Below are positions 1 to 8,851 of a DNA stretch of 18,189 nt, piece by piece. The stretch's first letter is position 1. The number at the start of each line of letters is the position of its first letter. The notes under the pieces are model-generated. The model ran no database searches and was not told the origin of the DNA. It saw nothing but the letters and a program-made list of their open reading frames with translations. The translations under genes were made by a program, and so were the position numbers. Source of the DNA: Chloroflexota bacterium (lineage in GTDB: Bacteria > Chloroflexota > Dehalococcoidia > JACQGW01); assembly GCA_016199325.1 (NCBI GenBank), contig JACQGW010000286.1, positions 1-18,189 of the forward strand. Reading direction: 5' to 3'.

Positions 1-408
1 CAGCTCGGGCGTCTCGTTGCAGGCGAAGCCGATCATCATGCCCTGGTCGCCGGCGCCTTCCTGGTCGACGCCTATCTCGATGTCGGGCGACTGCTCCTTG
101 ATCGAGACCATCACCCCACAGGTCTCGTAGTCGAAGCCGTACTTCGCCCGCGTGTAGCCGACCTGCTGGACCGTGTCGCGGACGACCTTCGCCATGTCGA
201 CGTAGCAACTGGTGGTGATCTCGCCGAGCACCGCGACGAGGCCCGTGGTCGCCGCCGTCTCGCAGGCCACCCGCCCTCGGGGATCCTGCGCCAGGATCGC
301 GTCGAGAATCGCGTCGGAGATCTGGTCGCAGAGCTTGTCCGGATGGCCCTCGGTCACCGACTCCGACGTAAAGAACGACTGGGACGACTGCATGAAGGTG
401 TTACTCAT
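1..408 (-). CDS. metK: S-adenosylmethionine synthetase, N-terminal part (runs off left edge)
   Basis: MetK makes S-adenosylmethionine from methionine and ATP in the cytosol. The window holds only the first 136 codons; the rest lies beyond base 1. The N-terminus reads [20 protein letters not shown] followed by [15 protein letters not shown], which is the ATP/methionine-binding start typical of the family. Near the edge [20 protein letters not shown] matches the conserved GAGDQG(M/L)MFG region. The ATG at 408-406 is chosen because AAAGGG stands six bases upstream. The gene follows ahcY after 42 bp with no terminator between, so it is the third gene of the pfkB-ahcY-metK operon and closes the SAM cycle. 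Identity is essentially certain; completeness cannot be judged. Confidence 0.96.
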   Translation of the reverse strand, partial: MSNTFMQSSQSFFTSESVTEGHPDKLCDQISDAILDAILAQDPRGRVACETAATTGLVAVLGEITTSCYVDMAKVVRDTVQQVGYTRAKYGFDYETCGVMVSIKEQSPDIEIGVDQEGAGDQGMMIGFACNETPEL

Positions 409-450
409 CGCTGGCCCTTTCGCTTCCCTCTCTCTTTCAATCCTCAGTAG

Positions 451-2642
<2,192 letters not shown>

Positions 2643-2717
2643 GCCAACGGCCCCCTCTGGCCGGCCCGGCTCGGTCGCCCGGCCAGTCGTTGCGTTGCGA
2701 TCATGATAGCCTCTTTC

Positions 2718-2741
2718 GCAGCCGGCAAGGCTGCCGGCTGC
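2718..2741 (-). other. Perfect hairpin in the leader of the pfkB-ahcY-metK mRNA
   Basis: Arms of ten bases (GCAGCCGGCA and TGCCGGCTGC) pair perfectly around a four-base loop, between the predicted promoter at 2775-2803 and the GTG start at 2642. No U-run follows it on the minus strand, so it is not an obvious terminator. It could shape mRNA stability or be a small repeat. I see no SAM or SAH riboswitch consensus around it. Confidence 0.5.
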
Positions 2742-2774
2742 TTTGAATCATGCACATACCATACGGACGTGCGG

Positions 2775-2803
2775 AGCATACCCGGAAACAGCCGGCACGT
2801 CAA
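2775..2803 (-). promoter_or_regulatory. Sigma70-type promoter for pfkB-ahcY-metK
   Basis: Read on the minus strand, TTGACG (2803-2798) is followed after exactly 17 bases by TATGCT (2780-2775). Transcription would start near 2768 and give a leader of about 126 nt before the pfkB GTG. The match to the consensus hexamers and the ideal spacing are the evidence; no activator site is evident. Confidence 0.6.
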
Positions 2804-2808
2804 TCCGC

Positions 2809-2864
2809 GAGGGCGAATCGAAGCGACATTCTCCTTCCCTTTCAGACCGTCCGTCAGTGCCGCT
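2809..2864 (-). repeat. Duplicated copy of the moxR start region (copy B)
   Basis: This 56-bp stretch repeats 7448-7503 in the same orientation with about six mismatches by eye; the first 22 bases are identical. It carries the moxR ribosome-binding region, the ATG at 2830-2828 and the first seven codons (MSLRFAL), after which the frame reads only AD and stops. It is therefore a broken copy of the 5' end of moxR, or both are copies of a dispersed element. It sits directly upstream of the pfkB promoter. Confidence 0.75.
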
Positions 2865-2892
2865 TAGGGAAGCAAGTGCAGCCGGTATCGGG

Positions 2893-3087
2893 CTACTGCT
2901 CTCCCCATAAGACGACGCAGGCACGGATATCGTCGATCTGCAGGTCCGGATAGTAGTCTCGCGCAATCTCGGAAAACGGAATTCCCTCAGCAACCAGTTC
3001 GAGAACGGCCAGCACCGGTATCCTGGTGCCCGTGACACACGGCTTCCCGAAATGAATGTTCGGATTGACCTCGATCCGTTCTTCCAT
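2893..3087 (-). CDS. DUF433 domain protein, antitoxin-like
   Basis: This 64-residue protein begins MEERIEVNPNIHFGKPCVTG and continues with TRIPVLAVLELVAEGIPFSEIARDYY and DLQIDDIRACVVLWGE, the complete DUF433 pattern (conserved GKPxxxGTRIPV, then a helix-turn-helix-like part). The family is small, winged-helix-like, and often stands upstream of a PIN-like DUF5615 gene, where it is thought to act as an antitoxin. Here no such partner follows: downstream lie only the repeat at 2809-2864 and the pfkB promoter. The ATG at 3087-3085 is chosen because GGAG lies eight bases upstream. It may be an orphan remnant or act on a partner elsewhere. Family call is firm; function is open. Confidence 0.85.
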   Translation of the reverse strand: MEERIEVNPNIHFGKPCVTGTRIPVLAVLELVAEGIPFSEIARDYYPDLQIDDIRACVVLWGEQ

Positions 3088-3122
3088 GAAGAGAACTCCG
3101 GTCTGGATAGGCGTATGCTGGC

Positions 3123-3128
3123 AGTATA
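3123..3128 (-). promoter_or_regulatory. Possible -10 element for the DUF433 gene
   Basis: TATACT is read on the minus strand at 3128-3123, which would start a transcript about 28 nt before the DUF433 ATG. I see no convincing -35 hexamer at 16-18 bases, so the call rests on the -10 match and its position only. Confidence 0.3.
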
Positions 3129-3324
3129 ACATAGGAGGACCAGCCACGGACGCTGGCGGGTCGGACTCGGTCGCGACCCTGTCCGTCTCGCCTCTGTAGC
3201 CTCCATGCCTCCACATGCATCCCTACTCCTGTTCACCCGTGTACGGCAGGGTACGGAGCAGTCGGCCATGCCCCTGGTGGACGCCGCCGCGCAAGAAAGC
3301 CTAATCTCCTACGAGTTCCCACGT

Positions 3325-3984
3325 TCACCCCCGGTCTTCCGCGACCTGCCGCCGCCGTGCCCGCCCCAGTTGGTACTGAATCTCGCCCTGCGCCGGGTTG
3401 GGGTCGAGGACGCTCTCCCATCCCGGGGGCAGCATCCAACCGGCCACTCGGGCGCCTTCGAGGTCGGCGCCGTCAAGGTCACGGGAGCTCACGTAAGCAT
3501 ACTTCATTCCGTGCATGCTCCGGGTGTTGTAGCCGAGGCTCGCCCCCCGCAGACTGGCGCCCTCGAATCGAGCGCCCCGCAGGTTGGCCGGGATGAGTCC
3601 GGCATTGGACAGGTCGGCCTCGCGCAGGTCGGCGCCCCGGAAATCGGCTCGTGGCAGTGCCGCGCGCTGCAATTTCGCCCCGACGAGCGTGGCCTCCCGG
3701 AAGTCCGCGGGCACGCTGGGCCAGTGGTGCGACCTGGATTCCATGTGTCCCGTGTACGCTTCGGAGAGATCGGCGCCGGAGAGATCGGCGCGGAAGAAGC
3801 TGGCACGGTCGATACAGCATCCGACCAGCCTGGCACCGCGCAGATTTGCTCCCGCGAAGTTCGCGCGTTCCAGACTCTGCCCCGACAGGTCGACGCCGCT
3901 GAGATCCTGCCCGGCAAAGTCGCCGCCTTCCAACGGACCAATCAGACCGGCAAGAATCGCGACCGAGTCCAGGTGCTCGCTCAT
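3325..3984 (-). CDS. Pentapeptide-repeat protein (second of the operon)
   Basis: This 219-residue protein consists mostly of pentapeptide repeats of the A(D/N)LxX type. Runs include GGDFAGQDLSGVDLSGQSLE (20-39), ANFAGANLRGARLVG (41-55) and ADFRGADLREADLSNAGL (113-130), with a further block at 138-182. The repeats are interrupted once by a His/Trp-containing loop (80-95). The repeats are expected to fold as a right-handed four-sided beta-helix; family members range from gyrase-protecting DNA mimics to proteins of unknown role, and nothing here fixes the target. The ATG at 3984-3982 overlaps the stop of the upstream pentapeptide gene in an ATGA, so the two are translationally coupled. It is the last gene of the moxR operon. 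No signal peptide or membrane segment is seen. Confidence 0.85.
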   Translation of the reverse strand: MSEHLDSVAILAGLIGPLEGGDFAGQDLSGVDLSGQSLERANFAGANLRGARLVGCCIDRASFFRADLSGADLSEAYTGHMESRSHHWPSVPADFREATLVGAKLQRAALPRADFRGADLREADLSNAGLIPANLRGARFEGASLRGASLGYNTRSMHGMKYAYVSSRDLDGADLEGARVAGWMLPPGWESVLDPNPAQGEIQYQLGRARRRQVAEDRG

Positions 3985-5084
3985 TCCTCTCCCTCCCGTT
4001 CCAGGGGAGCTGCTGGTGTGGTGGACTGAGCCATCACCGTCCAGTGCCCATCCCGGTAGGTCAGCTCCACCTCGCCCACCGGCTCGCCGGCCGTTTTCCA
4101 GGTGCCGGGAATAGTGACCGCGTCCCATAGCCGTGTCGACCACCAGTCCTTGGCAATATCCTCGAGAGCTTCCCGGAAGCTCGACTGGTCGGGCTGAAAG
4201 CCGACCGGGCCGGAGGGCGTCTCAACGGTCCAACCTTCATCGCGCGGATAACGCCAATCGGGCCACAGGGTTTCGAGCTCGGCTAGCGTCGCCTGTTTCG
4301 CCTCGCCACCAGGCAGGCGCGGATAACGCCAATCGGGCCACAGGGTTTCGAGCGCGAGATACCTGGCATCCGATTCGCTATACGGGTAGGTTGGATCCTC
4401 CATGTGCCATCTGCCATCCTCGTATTTGAGCGTCTGTTCCCAGACGCCGTCGTCGTCCAGCATCATCATGAACTCAGTCCACCAATCGATGGGGCGATCC
4501 CACCTGCCAAAGACTGTAACGGAAGTTTCCCCTTCGGCTACTTCCTGCTGTTGGAAGATCCCGCCACCACCGAAAACATAGAACTCGCCTCCCTCGCCAT
4601 GGAGAAACCAATCTGGGAAGAACGGCCCGAAGTCTCGCACGAACGCCTCCAGTGCTGCCGGCTGAATCCCGCCCAGGTTGCACGTCGCCAGGTCCGTCTC
4701 CTCGACCCGAGCGTCGCGCAGGTCTGCGCCGGACAGGTTCGCGCCGTCCAGGTCCGTCCACTTGAGATTGGACTCGCGCAGGTCGGCGCCGCTGACGTCA
4801 GCCCCTTGCAGGTTGACCTCGGATAGGTCGGCCGAGCGCAGGGTGGCCCCGCGCAGATTGGCCCCGGCCAGGCACGCCTTCGTGAGAGTGGCGTGGCCCA
4901 GCCGGGCATTCGTCAGGTCGGCGCCCCGTAGATTCGCCCCGCTCAGGTTCTTCCGGCTCAGATCCACACCGGCCAGGTTCGCCCCGGCCAGGTCGATTCG
5001 CGTCAGGTCGTCGCCGGCCAGTGAGACCAGGATTGCCTCGGCATCAGAGGATGCGCGTTCCGCCTTGTCATCACTGTTGTTCAT
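3981..5084 (-). CDS. Pentapeptide-repeat protein with unassigned Trp-rich C-terminal region
   Basis: This 367-residue protein has two parts. Residues 20-137 are an unbroken series of about two dozen pentapeptides (for example DLAGANLAGVDLSRKNLSGA at 31-50), predicted to be a right-handed beta-helix. Residues 140-367 are a separate region rich in Trp, Asp and Gly (DFGPFFPDWF, RWDRPIDWWTEFMMMLDDDG, KDWWSTRLWD, then a strand-rich GEVELTYRDGHWTVMAQ) that I do not recognise. Inside it ETLWPDWRYPR occurs twice (246-256 and 271-281), encoded by a 37-bp perfect direct repeat. The start at 5084 follows GGAGG with six bases between. The gene lies 25 bp after the VWA gene and overlaps the next pentapeptide gene by four bases. 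No signal peptide is seen, so it is probably cytoplasmic like its MoxR-VWA partners. Confidence 0.85.
   Translation of the reverse strand: MNNSDDKAERASSDAEAILVSLAGDDLTRIDLAGANLAGVDLSRKNLSGANLRGADLTNARLGHATLTKACLAGANLRGATLRSADLSEVNLQGADVSGADLRESNLKWTDLDGANLSGADLRDARVEETDLATCNLGGIQPAALEAFVRDFGPFFPDWFLHGEGGEFYVFGGGGIFQQQEVAEGETSVTVFGRWDRPIDWWTEFMMMLDDDGVWEQTLKYEDGRWHMEDPTYPYSESDARYLALETLWPDWRYPRLPGGEAKQATLAELETLWPDWRYPRDEGWTVETPSGPVGFQPDQSSFREALEDIAKDWWSTRLWDAVTIPGTWKTAGEPVGEVELTYRDGHWTVMAQSTTPAAPLEREGEE
4242..4353 (-). repeat. In-frame 75-bp direct duplication (37-bp identical ends)
   Basis: The 37 bases at 4242-4278 recur exactly at 4317-4353. The 75-bp offset equals 25 codons, so the pentapeptide-repeat gene stays in frame and the peptide ETLWPDWRYPR is doubled. 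Perfect identity at DNA level suggests a recent event or ongoing repeat expansion. Confidence 0.95.
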
Positions 5085-5109
5085 CGCTTTCCTCCGCTGT
5101 GTTTTGGCT

Positions 5110-6327
5110 TCACGCCACCATTCGGATCACCCGCGCCCAGGAAGGGGCGCGCCCTGCTGGGTCGAGCAGCACGACTATCGTCCGCATGCGAGGAGAAGGT
5201 TTTTCCGGCCAGGGGGTGAACCCGTCGGTCAGGACGACAGCCACCTCCGGGCGCGGGCGCAGATGCTCGACAGCGGCCAGCCCGGCGCCCATGTCCGTGC
5301 CGCCGCCTCCCGAGAGCTGCACCTGGCTCACCCGGAAGACCCGCCGGCAGGCGTGGACGGCGCTATCCACCGCCAGCACGGTCACCCCTTCCCGCTGGCC
5401 CGCCGCCCGAAGGATGCCGCCCACTTCGCCCAGCGCCTGCTCGATCAATTCGCCGACCATGCTGCCCGACGTGTCGACGACGACCGCGACCCGCGGCTCC
5501 GGCCTGTAGAGCGCCGGGAGCACGGCGTTCCCAGCACAACCCTGGCGGCGGGATGGGCGCCTGTAGGTGTAGTCGAGCGCGCCAGCGGTGGCCGCCATTG
5601 CGGTTCGGATGGCCCCGGCCAGCTCCCGCCGCCAGTCGACCCGGGGCTCCAGCAGCTCGTCGGCCCACCGCTGCCAGTGGGCCGGGACCGTGCCCGTCCC
5701 CCGATCGCGGACCGACCGGGCGACGCCTCGCCGGACGATCGCCGCCTCCACGTCGCCCAGGCCGGGGTTTGCCTGGCCGCCGGTCGCCTCTCCGCCGCCG
5801 TCCTCGATCTCCCACCGCTCGGGATGGCCGGTCGCCGCCGAGCCGCAGCCTGCGCCCGCCGTTCCCCAGCCGGGGCAGCTCGGCGCTGCCGCCGGGGGGA
5901 TCAGGTGCAGGTAGTACTCCTCGGCGAGCTTCCCCGCGGGCAGACCGAGCGCCGCCGGCTCCACGGGGACGCCTGGCAGCCGAACGCCCTCGGCGCGCAG
6001 GTCGTCGTTGATCTCGGCGTCGGCGGCCAGGTTCCAACGGCGGCGGTCGTCGAACGTGGCGGCCCGACCCGCGTGGTTGCGGAGCAGGTGGCAGGCTTCG
6101 TGATACAGGACGCCGGCCAGCTCCTCGACGCTCCAACTGTCCACCGCTGCCGGGTCGTAGTACAGACGCCAGCGCCGGTCGACCGCGAGCGTGCCCAGGC
6201 CCGGTGCAACCACGCGCTGCATCGCCCAGATGGCCGCTGCCAGATACGGCCGCTCCCGGGTCAGCCGGAGCGCCGCCGCTGAGAGCCTGGTCGCCGGGTC
6301 CAGCTCGTTCGGAAGCCGCTCGCTCAT
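5110..6327 (-). CDS. Metallopeptidase-like/VWA-like domain protein (DUF2201 type)
   Basis: This 405-residue protein has the two-part build of DUF2201 proteins. The N-terminal part carries HEACHLLRNH (76-85), an HExxH zinc-peptidase-like motif, followed by WNLAADAEIN (98-107). The C-terminal part is von Willebrand factor A-like: the MIDAS motif DTSGSM (285-290), the threonine site in GGGGTDM (340-346) and LTDG (366-369). A Gly/Pro-rich linker with several Cys lies at about 144-185. Such proteins pair with MoxR ATPases, which are thought to remodel a client bound through the metal site. ATG at 6327-6325 is chosen because GGAGG stands five bases upstream; it begins ten bases after the moxR stop, so coupling is likely. 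It is unknown whether the peptidase motif is active here. Confidence 0.9.
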   Translation of the reverse strand: MSERLPNELDPATRLSAAALRLTRERPYLAAAIWAMQRVVAPGLGTLAVDRRWRLYYDPAAVDSWSVEELAGVLYHEACHLLRNHAGRAATFDDRRRWNLAADAEINDDLRAEGVRLPGVPVEPAALGLPAGKLAEEYYLHLIPPAAAPSCPGWGTAGAGCGSAATGHPERWEIEDGGGEATGGQANPGLGDVEAAIVRRGVARSVRDRGTGTVPAHWQRWADELLEPRVDWRRELAGAIRTAMAATAGALDYTYRRPSRRQGCAGNAVLPALYRPEPRVAVVVDTSGSMVGELIEQALGEVGGILRAAGQREGVTVLAVDSAVHACRRVFRVSQVQLSGGGGTDMGAGLAAVEHLRPRPEVAVVLTDGFTPWPEKPSPRMRTIVVLLDPAGRAPSWARVIRMVA

Positions 6328-6337
6328 CGATACCTCC

Positions 6338-7468
6338 TCACGCCCGGCCGCCGACCAGGCCCGCGGCCTGCAGGACCGGGAGGAAGGCGGCAAGGTCGGC
6401 CGCCGGCAGCGGCAGATCGCCCCGGCGCGCCAGCGCCAGTCGGCGGGCTGCCGCTGCGGCCACATCGGCGCCACCGCCGGCTGCGGCGATTCCCAGGATC
6501 CGCCAGGCGGCGAGCCACCGATCCCTCGTCAACCGTCCGACCGCGGCCTGGACGACGGCGCTGAGGATCGCGAAGGAGCGGTCCGTGCGAGCGGGGTGCT
6601 GGTAGCCCTGTGGCTCGGCCAGCAGCATCTCGGGATCCGGCAGGTCCAGCTCGTGGATCCAGTGGAGCAGCTCGATTGCCGGGCCGTCGCCCAGGCAGCC
6701 GGCGCAGAGCGGGAGCGCGTCTTCCAGCGTGCCACCGCCGGCACGAACGGCGGCGAGCAGGCGCGAGGCGAAGTCCCAGCTCCGTGGCGAGGGCCATGCC
6801 TGGCCGCGCCGGCTCTCGTCGGCGGGGATCTGCAGCAGGAGCGCCGGTCGGGCGCGGACAAAGGCGGCGACGAGCGACCGCGCCTGGCCCCAGGCGCCGG
6901 CATCGAGCGCCTGGCCCTGGAACTCCACCACCGGGGGCGCTCCCCAGTAGCCGGGGAACTCGCCTACCCAGGCTTCCGGTTCGAGCATGTACGAGTGGTG
7001 GAGGAATCGGTTGGCGAGTGGGGCCGCCAGGTCCCAGCCACCGGCCGCCAGCTCCGGCGGATTGGCGGCCGCGACGATCGCGACCCGGTCCCGTGGAAGC
7101 TGGAGGTCGCCGAAAGCGGCGTCCAGAACGGCTCGGAGCAAGGCTGCCTGAACAGCCGGGGGTGCAGTGGTCAGCTCGTCCAGGAAGATCACTCCACCCT
7201 GGCGTGCCGCTTCCACTGCGAACCGGGGCGGCGCGAAGCCGACCGACGGGACCGACTGGCCGTCGACGGGCCGCGGCTCGCCACTCAGGACGGGCAACCC
7301 GGCGAAGTCGGACGGGTCTCGGAGGCTGGCGATGACTGTCCAGCAGGCGAGGCCGCGCGCTGCGGCCCAACGCTGGACGGCGGCGGACTTGCCGACGCCG
7401 GGTGGCCCCCAGACGATGACCGGGACGTGGACCGTGGTGGCGGCAGTGAGGGCGAATCGAAGCGACAT
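6338..7468 (-). CDS. MoxR-family AAA+ ATPase
   Basis: This 376-residue ATPase shows the Walker A motif GPPGVGKS (21-28), a Walker B GGVIFLDELTTAP (91-103), sensor I in AAANPPE (133-139) and the arginine-finger segment PLANRF (150-155). The helical C-terminal part is rich in Ala and Leu. MoxR proteins act as ring-shaped chaperone-like ATPases that activate or assemble clients, usually with a VWA protein encoded next door, as here. The ATG at 7468-7466 follows GAAGGGG with a tight spacing; an in-frame TTG extension to 7705 is rejected because the predicted transcript starts at about 7707 and the extra residues look like leader RNA. It is the first gene of a four-gene operon driven by a strong promoter with a long leader. 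Confidence 0.92.
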   Translation of the reverse strand: MSLRFALTAATTVHVPVIVWGPPGVGKSAAVQRWAAARGLACWTVIASLRDPSDFAGLPVLSGEPRPVDGQSVPSVGFAPPRFAVEAARQGGVIFLDELTTAPPAVQAALLRAVLDAAFGDLQLPRDRVAIVAAANPPELAAGGWDLAAPLANRFLHHSYMLEPEAWVGEFPGYWGAPPVVEFQGQALDAGAWGQARSLVAAFVRARPALLLQIPADESRRGQAWPSPRSWDFASRLLAAVRAGGGTLEDALPLCAGCLGDGPAIELLHWIHELDLPDPEMLLAEPQGYQHPARTDRSFAILSAVVQAAVGRLTRDRWLAAWRILGIAAAGGGADVAAAAARRLALARRGDLPLPAADLAAFLPVLQAAGLVGGRA

Positions 7469-7503
7469 TCCCCTTCTCTTTCCGGCCGTCCGTTCGTGCC
7501 GCT
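7448..7503 (-). repeat. moxR start region, copy A of a 56-bp direct repeat
   Basis: This copy includes the moxR ribosome-binding region, the ATG and its first codons. It matches 2809-2864 in the same orientation with about 89 percent identity by hand alignment. Together the two copies bound a 4.6-kb block with the moxR, VWA, two pentapeptide-repeat and DUF433 genes. Confidence 0.75.
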
Positions 7504-7535
7504 GTGGATTGGGACATCGCCTCAGCCGCGAGCGC

Positions 7536-7574
7536 AGAAGAAACAAAGAACCGCACACCCGAACCGGGCTGCGG
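7536..7574 (-). terminator. Attenuator-like hairpin in the moxR leader
   Basis: On the minus strand, CCGCAGCCCG and CGGGTGTGCGG can pair as about ten base pairs (one G-U and one bulge) around a three-base loop at 7574-7551. The stem is followed by a T-rich tract (TTCTTTGTTTCTTCT). This looks like an imperfect intrinsic terminator about 67 nt before the moxR start, and so possibly an attenuator. The interrupted T-run keeps confidence low. Confidence 0.35.
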
Positions 7575-7713
7575 TTGCAGGCTGTTTGTTTGCCGCGGCT
7601 GCGGCCCCGTCCCCCTGCACAGCAGAGGCTGCCACCGATAGGGAGCCACCCTCGGTTGGCGGGCACCAGTTTACAACCGGCGCCACTCGTGACGGCCGTG
7701 TTCAATTAACAGT

Positions 7714-7742
7714 ACTATAGCAGGCTGTCCGCCAGATGTCAA
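7714..7742 (-). promoter_or_regulatory. Strong sigma70-type promoter for the moxR operon
   Basis: Minus-strand TTGACA (7742-7737), a 17-base spacer and TATAGT (7719-7714) are a near-perfect consensus. The start would fall near 7707, leaving a leader of about 240 nt before the moxR ATG. Confidence 0.75.
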
Positions 7743-7826
7743 GCAACCGGACGTCGGTTCGCGCAGGGAGGAGCACCCAACGAAACCGCAGCGGTGCCTG
7801 GTTCTGCTCCGTCAACGGTCATGCGA

Positions 7827-7864
7827 GGGTTCGTAGTTGGCGCTTGAGCGCCAACTACGAACCC
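7827..7864 (-). terminator. Perfect 17-bp hairpin downstream of mtnP
   Basis: Arms of 17 bases pair exactly (core GTTGGCGC / GCGCCAAC) around the loop TTGA on the plus strand. It begins 24 bases after the mtnP stop, in terminator position, but no T-run follows on the minus strand. It may be a Rho-assisted or two-way structure or a dispersed palindromic repeat. Confidence 0.5.
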
Positions 7865-7887
7865 GTCAGTTCGGCCTTGACAGAACC

Positions 7888-8766
<879 letters not shown>

Positions 8767-8810
8767 CCTCAACCTCCTCGTCTTCTATTGACCCAGGAAC
8801 CCCTGATTCT

Positions 8811-8841
8811 CCCCGCCTTGGCGTCCTTGGCGTCTTGGCGG
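8811..8841 (-). repeat. Short CGCCAAG-unit repeat between mtnA and mtnP
   Basis: On the minus strand three units of about nine bases (CGCCAAGA, CGCCAAGGA, CGCCAAGG) follow each other ten bases after the mtnA stop codon. A diverged relative lies at 17141-17178 on the other strand. It reads like a member of a dispersed intergenic family. Confidence 0.65.
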
Positions 8842-8851
8842 TTCGGTCTGC

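Larger units (their letters stand above)
7469..7887. other. 419-bp intergenic region: moxR leader, promoter and mtnP downstream hairpin
   Basis: No gene is evident here. From right to left on the minus strand it holds a perfect hairpin just past the mtnP stop, an excellent promoter for moxR, and a GC-rich leader of about 240 nt with several potential stems, one followed by a T-rich stretch. I recognise no known riboswitch, tRNA or other RNA family in the leader. Confidence 0.7.

Noticed and set aside
2643..2768. SAM or SAH riboswitch before pfkB-ahcY-metK
   Set aside because: The leader has hairpins, but I could not find the conserved cores of the SAM-I, SAM-II or SAH (ahcY) motifs.
4678..6282. 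A 534-codon plus-strand open frame
   Set aside because: It is antisense to the pentapeptide and VWA genes, whose motifs are unmistakable; its own translation is low-complexity Arg/Ala/Pro.
7469..7705. N-terminal extension of MoxR to a TTG at 7705
   Set aside because: The predicted transcription start lies at about 7707, the extra 79 residues are not protein-like, and the ATG at 7468 has a good Shine-Dalgarno.
7742..7887. tRNA or small RNA gene
   Set aside because: Only a single perfect hairpin is seen; there is no cloverleaf, and no T-arm or anticodon pattern.
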